Shown one piece after another: positions 60,016 through 64,000 of a stretch of 64,000 nt of DNA. The notes beneath the pieces are model-generated. The model had not been told where the DNA came from. It saw only the letters and a list, made by a program, of their open reading frames with translations, and made no database searches. Position 1 is the first letter of the stretch, and every line of letters begins with the position of its first letter. Source of the DNA: Aquabacter cavernae (GTDB lineage: Bacteria > Pseudomonadota > Alphaproteobacteria > Rhizobiales > Xanthobacteraceae); the NCBI RefSeq assembly GCF_003993795.1, contig NZ_RWKV01000015.1, forward strand, positions 434,001-498,000, in the 5' to 3' direction. The position numbers and the translations under genes are program-made.

Positions 60016-63015
60016 TCAGTGCGCCTCTTCCCAGTTGGCCGCCGCGCGCGCGTCCACCTTCAGCGGGACGGTGAGGGCGACGGCGGGCAGGCTCGCCTCC
60101 TCCATCACCGCGCGCACCACGGGCAATGTCGCCTCCGCCTCGCCCTCGGGCACCTCGAACACCAGTTCGTCATGCACCTGCAGCAGCATGCGGGCGGAGA
60201 GCTTGGCCTTCTCCAGCGCCGGCTCCATGCGGATCATGGCGCGGCGGATGATATCCGCCGCCGTGCCCTGCAGCCGGGCATTGATGGCCGCGCGCTCGTT
60301 GAAGGCCCGCACCGAGGGATTGGAGGCCGCGATGTCGGGATAATGGCAGCGCCGCCCGAACAGGGTGGTCACATAGCCATGCTCCCGGCAGAAGGCTTTC
60401 GTCTCGTCCATATAGGCCCGGATGCCGGGGAAGCGCTCGAAATAGCGGCGGATATAGAGCCCGGCCTCTTCGCGTGGAATGCCCAGCTGGTTGGCGAGGC
60501 CGAAGGCGGAGATGCCGTAGATGATGCCGAAATTGATAGCCTTGGCGCGCCGACGCACCTCGCTGGGCATGCCTTCCACCGGCACGCCGAACATTTCCGA
60601 GGCGGTCATGGCATGGATGTCCAGCCCGTCCTGGAAGGCCTGCTTGAGGCTCGGAATGTCCGCGATCTCCGCCAGCAGCCGCAGCTCTATCTGCGAATAG
60701 TCGGCGGACACCAGAAGATTGCCCGGCTCCGCCACGAAGGCGCGGCGGATGCGGCGGCCCTCCTCGGTGCGGATGGGGATGTTCTGCAAGTTCGGCTCGG
60801 AGGAGGAGAGCCGCCCCGTGGTGGTGGCGGCCAGTGCATAGGCCGTGTGCACCCTCTTGGTGCGCGGGTTCACGTAAGAGGGCAGCGCGTCCGTATAGGT
60901 GGAGCGCAGTTTGGAAAGCTGGCGCCAGTCCAGGATCTTGCGGGGCAGCTCATGGCCCGCCTCCGCCAGTTCCTCCAGCACGTTGGCCTTGGTGGACCAG
61001 GCGCCCGTGGGGGTCTTGGTGGCGCCGGGCAGGCCCATGCGGCCGAACAGGATGTCGCCGATCTGCTTGGGGCTACCCACATTGAGCCGCTCGCCCGCCA
61101 GTTCCGCGATCTCGTCCTCGATGCGGGCCGCCCCCTGCGCGAACTCCACCGAGAGGCGCGAGAGCATGGCGCGGTCGATGGAGACGCCCCGCGCCTCCAT
61201 GCGGCCGAGCACCGGGATGAGCGGGCGCTCCAGGGTTTCATAGACCGTGGTCATGGCCTCCGCCGGAAGGCGGGGCTTGAGCACCTGCCACAGGCGCAGC
61301 GTCACGTCCGCATCCTCAGCCGCATAGGCGGTGGCGGGCTCCAGCGCCACCTTGTCGAAGGTGATCTGCGCCTTGCCCTTGCCCGCCACTTCCGTGAAGG
61401 CGATGGGCTGGTGGCCGAGATGGCGCACGCTGAGGTCGTCCATGCCGTGGTTCCCGCGCCCGGCATCGAGCGCATAGGACATGCACATGGTGCAGTCGAA
61501 GGGCGCGACCGTGATGCCGTAGCGGGCGAGGATCGCCGCGTCATACTTCACATTGTGGCCGATCTTCAGCGTGCCCTTGTCCTCCAGCATCGCCTTCAGG
61601 GCGGCCAGGGCCTCGGCAAACGGGATCTGGCCCTCGATCCGCCCCTCGCTGAACAGGCCGTCGCCCGCACCCACATGGGCGAGCGGGATGTAGCAGGCCT
61701 CGTTGGGCCCGAGCGCCAGGGAGACGCCCACCAGATCCGCCTGCTGGGCATCCACCCCGGTGGTCTCGGTGTCGAAGGCGACGACGCCCTGGTCCACGGC
61801 CTTGGCGCACCAGCGCTTCAGCTCGGCAAGGTCCATCACCGCGCGGTAGAGGCTGCGGTCCACCTTGGCGGCGCGCGCCGCCTCCTGGCGCTTGGCGGCA
61901 AGGTCCGCGGGCGCGGCCACGTCCGGGCGGCCGGGCACAGCGGCGGGCGCGGCAGGCGCGGGCGTGTCGCCGGGTTCCGCCAAAGCGGGCGCGAAGCCGG
62001 AGGGCGCCGAGTTGGACGGTGCTCCTGGGGCAAGCGCGGGGTCCGCCTCGATCTCGCCCGCCTCCACGCTGAACGCCTCGGCGGCGCGGCGGGTGATGGT
62101 GGTGAATTCCATGGCCTTGAGGAAGGCCACGAGGCGGCGCCCGTCCGGCGCCTCCAGCACGAGATCCTCCAGCGGCACTTCCACGGCGACATCATCAACC
62201 AGTGTCACCAGCGTCTTGGAGATGCGGGCCTTCTCCTGGTTCTCCGGATCGAGCAGCGACTCGCGGCGCTTGGGCTGCTTGATCTCGGACGCGCGGGCCA
62301 GCAGGCCCTCCAGCGAGCCGTATTCCTGGATGAGCGCGGAAGCGGTCTTGATGCCGATGCCGGGCACGCCGGGCACATTGTCGGTGGAATCGCCGGCCAG
62401 CGCCTGCACGTCCGTGACCTGCTCCGGCGGCACGCCGAAATAGTCCAGCACCTCGGGCAGGCCGATGCGCCGCTCCGGCCGCGCCCCGCGCCCGCCCGCC
62501 TCGCCGGAAGCCGGGTCATACATGCTCACCCGATCGCCGACGATCTGCATCAGATCCTTGTCGGCGGAGACCACCAGCACGTCGGCACCGGCGGCGGCGG
62601 CCTGGCGGGCATAGGTGGCGATGAGGTCGTCCGCCTCGTAGCGCGCCATCTCCACGGGGATGAGGCCGAACGCCTTCACCGCCTCCCGCATGAGGGGGAA
62701 TTGCGGGATCAGCTCCTCGGGCGGCGCGGATCGGTTCGCCTTGTACTCGGGATAGAGTTCCTTGCGGAACGAATCCTCGGACTTGTCGAAGATGATGGCG
62801 AGATGGGTGGGGCGGATGCCCACGGCCCCGTCGCGGATGAACTGGAACAGCTTGGTGCAGAACAGGCGCACCGCCCCGGTCGGCAGCCGGTCCGAACGGA
62901 AATTGTATTTCCGGTCCTGATTGATGGACTGGAAATAGGCGCGGAAGACGAAGGAAGAGCCATCCACCAGGAAGACATGGTCTCCCTTCTGGATGGGGCG
63001 CGGGGCTGCGGACAT
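60016..63015 (-). CDS. polA: DNA polymerase I
   Basis: A 999-residue enzyme from ATG 63015 (MSAAPRPIQKGDHVFLVDGSSF); the frame open to 63294 adds 93 junk residues. Three domains are present. Residues 1 to about 310 are the 5' nuclease (DGSSFVFRAYF, MARYEADDLIATYA, VSADKDLMQIVGD). An Ala/Pro-rich linker follows at about 340-400. The 3'-5' exonuclease is intact (VAFDTETTG, HNVKYDAAIL, YAAEDADVTLRLW), so proofreading should work. The polymerase follows (SADYSQIELRLLAEI, RRRAKAINFGIIYGISAFGL, LLQVHDELVFEVPE). It acts in Okazaki-fragment processing and repair. It lies 118 bases downstream of the DUF2794 gene on the same strand. Confidence 0.97.
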   Translation of the reverse strand: MSAAPRPIQKGDHVFLVDGSSFVFRAYFQSINQDRKYNFRSDRLPTGAVRLFCTKLFQFIRDGAVGIRPTHLAIIFDKSEDSFRKELYPEYKANRSAPPEELIPQFPLMREAVKAFGLIPVEMARYEADDLIATYARQAAAAGADVLVVSADKDLMQIVGDRVSMYDPASGEAGGRGARPERRIGLPEVLDYFGVPPEQVTDVQALAGDSTDNVPGVPGIGIKTASALIQEYGSLEGLLARASEIKQPKRRESLLDPENQEKARISKTLVTLVDDVAVEVPLEDLVLEAPDGRRLVAFLKAMEFTTITRRAAEAFSVEAGEIEADPALAPGAPSNSAPSGFAPALAEPGDTPAPAAPAAVPGRPDVAAPADLAAKRQEAARAAKVDRSLYRAVMDLAELKRWCAKAVDQGVVAFDTETTGVDAQQADLVGVSLALGPNEACYIPLAHVGAGDGLFSEGRIEGQIPFAEALAALKAMLEDKGTLKIGHNVKYDAAILARYGITVAPFDCTMCMSYALDAGRGNHGMDDLSVRHLGHQPIAFTEVAGKGKAQITFDKVALEPATAYAAEDADVTLRLWQVLKPRLPAEAMTTVYETLERPLIPVLGRMEARGVSIDRAMLSRLSVEFAQGAARIEDEIAELAGERLNVGSPKQIGDILFGRMGLPGATKTPTGAWSTKANVLEELAEAGHELPRKILDWRQLSKLRSTYTDALPSYVNPRTKRVHTAYALAATTTGRLSSSEPNLQNIPIRTEEGRRIRRAFVAEPGNLLVSADYSQIELRLLAEIADIPSLKQAFQDGLDIHAMTASEMFGVPVEGMPSEVRRRAKAINFGIIYGISAFGLANQLGIPREEAGLYIRRYFERFPGIRAYMDETKAFCREHGYVTTLFGRRCHYPDIAASNPSVRAFNERAAINARLQGTAADIIRRAMIRMEPALEKAKLSARMLLQVHDELVFEVPEGEAEATLPVVRAVMEEASLPAVALTVPLKVDARAAANWEEAH

Positions 63016-63133
63016 CGGACGTTCCCGTTTTTCGGCGCGCACGATGCCCGAGCGGACCTTGCGGGACAACCCTCTCCCGGACGCCCTCCCCCGCCCATCC
63101 GCCACCGGAAGCGAGCGGACAACGCCAATGAGA

Positions 63134-63511
63134 TCAAACCGTGCGCAGCGGCTTTTCCAGCACCGCCAGCACGCGGGGCAGTTCGTGGCCGCGCTTGAGG
63201 ATGAGCCCGGTCTGGGACACCACGCAATAGGCGCCCTGCTTGCGGGCGAGGCGGGGATCCTTCTCGATCCGGTAGAGCGGCACATCCATGGCACGGCGGA
63301 AGATGGAGAAGACCGCCTTGTCCTTCAGGAAGTCGATGGCGTAGTCGCGCCATTCGCCTGCCGCGACCATGCGCCCGTACAGGTCGAGGATACGGTCCAA
63401 TTCGCGCCGGTCGAACGTCACACGGGAGGGAGGTGAAGGAGTGCCGGAAGCCTGCGGGGCCGCGGGCGTCGCCCACGATCCGCCACGGCTTATGGGTTCG
63501 ATATCTCCCAT
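63134..63511 (-). CDS. DUF2794 domain-containing protein
   Basis: A 125-residue protein from ATG 63511 with GGGAGG upstream; a frame from 63625 adds 38 residues of no family character. The conserved core runs from VTFDRRELDRILDLYGRMVAAGEWRDY to GHELPRVLAVLEKPLRTV, with DFLKDKAVFSIFRRA and PLYRIEKDPRLARKQGAYCVVS in between. DUF2794 proteins are small, confined mostly to Alphaproteobacteria and of unknown function. It sits immediately upstream of polA, probably cotranscribed. Confidence 0.88.
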   Translation of the reverse strand: MGDIEPISRGGSWATPAAPQASGTPSPPSRVTFDRRELDRILDLYGRMVAAGEWRDYAIDFLKDKAVFSIFRRAMDVPLYRIEKDPRLARKQGAYCVVSQTGLILKRGHELPRVLAVLEKPLRTV

Positions 63512-63681
63512 CGGGCCTCCCAGCGAAGCAATCACGAAGGCGATGATCCTCCCCCTGGATGCCTCTGGCAAGAGGAATGGAAAGCCGGCTTCGGGCGACT
63601 TCACGGGGTCGTCAACGGAAAACACAGAATGGTCGCTTTTCGGCCCAGTCCTCGCCCATGGGCGGCGGCATCTTCATATCC

Positions 63682-63812
63682 GTAGCAGGGCCGGTTCGCA
63701 CTTGCTCCGGTCTATCCCAGCCCCCCAGCCCCCCGGGGTGATGAGCGAACCGGCCACTGCTACGCACCATCAGAAGACTTCCTCCAAGGCCGCTCCCCCA
63801 GCGGCCTTTTTT
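63682..63812 (+). ncRNA. Candidate structured non-coding RNA
   Basis: GTAGCAGGGCCGGTTCGC (63682-63699) pairs with 63745-63763 in 18 base pairs interrupted by one bulged A, closing a 45-base C-rich apical region. Twenty-two bases later comes a strong plus-strand terminator. The piece between holds CTTCCTCC, which resembles an anti-Shine-Dalgarno motif. The 5' end is not defined and no known RNA family (6S, SRP, tmRNA, RNase P) was recognised. Confidence 0.45.
63786..63812 (+). terminator. Intrinsic terminator, plus strand
   Basis: AAGGCCGC (63786-63793) and GCGGCCTT (63801-63808) form a perfect stem, and T runs from 63807 to 63812. No protein gene lies upstream on this strand, which supports a short RNA ending here. 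Confidence 0.85.
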
Positions 63813-64000
63813 GTTGCGCGCGGGCGCCCGGCCGCGGCCCGGCACATTCAGCGCCGCCTCCTTACTCCCCGCACGCGGTCAGGCCCGGCCCAATCCACAT
63901 TCCGCACAGGAGCAGGCAGAGCGTCCCGCCTGCCCCCGGCACGGGCAGGATATGTGTGGGTTTTGCTTGAGCGCCGACCGCCCCCCCGATCGCCGGTACC

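Larger units (their letters stand above)
63512..64000. other. 489-base right-end region without a gene
   Basis: No credible coding sequence is seen. It contains the promoter side of the DUF2794 gene, a long hairpin (63682-63763) and an intrinsic terminator (63786-63812) on the plus strand. From 63813 to the edge the sequence is GC-rich and featureless to the eye. Confidence 0.6.

Noticed and set aside
63682-63812. 6S RNA or SRP RNA as identity of the right-end hairpin
   Set aside because: Neither the SRP apical GGAAGGAAGCAG-type motif nor a 6S-like long interrupted rod with a promoter-like bubble could be recognised; left as an unassigned candidate.

Overview
The window is GC-rich, gene-dense chromosomal DNA. 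It reads as an alphaproteobacterium of the order Rhizobiales (Hyphomicrobiales), plausibly near Xanthobacter/Azorhizobium. This is inferred from the rpmI-rplT-pheS-pheT block, BA14K proteins, a DUF2794 gene beside polA, and Rhizobiales-type intergenic repeats. No tRNA, rRNA, CRISPR array or intact insertion sequence was seen.

Layout. 1-1.8 kb: the tail of a TetR-type regulator and an MFS transporter. 2-15 kb: one gene for a 4321-residue, cysteine-free, Ala/Leu-rich protein made of a degenerate helical repeat, ending in a calcium-type loop and a DUF4114 domain. 15-29 kb: a small Dabb protein, a 2585-residue type V autotransporter, an AraC-type regulator, an AT-rich gene-poor patch, and a translationally coupled pair of TPR proteins (glycosyltransferase-like and sulfotransferase). 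Together these look like a cell-surface island. 29-33.6 kb: a cupin XRE regulator, the remnant of a binding-protein gene, a fumarylacetoacetase-family hydrolase coupled to a cupin protein, and a divergent LysR-NIPSNAP pair.

33.6-43 kb: an apparent aldoxime/nitrile utilisation locus. It holds a TrmB-type regulator, a nitrilase, a complete LivFGMH-type importer, two divergent paralogous binding proteins and a haem aldoxime dehydratase. The expected flow is uptake of an aldoxime or nitrile, dehydration of aldoxime to nitrile, then hydrolysis to the acid and ammonia. 43-49.9 kb: a LysR regulator facing a lipase-like protein, an RND adaptor and an RND pump. This order is like the Burkholderia ceoR-llpE-ceoA-ceoB operon, but the hydrolase lacks its catalytic serine and there is no outer-membrane channel gene.

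50-63.5 kb: mostly housekeeping. An SRPBCC protein, a small secreted protein, a possible 27-residue membrane peptide, pheT, pheS, rplT, rpmI, two Gly/Trp-rich BA14K proteins, a TauE/SafE exporter, siroheme synthase, DNA polymerase I and a DUF2794 protein. The last 0.5 kb has no gene but carries a long hairpin followed by an intrinsic terminator, a candidate non-coding RNA.
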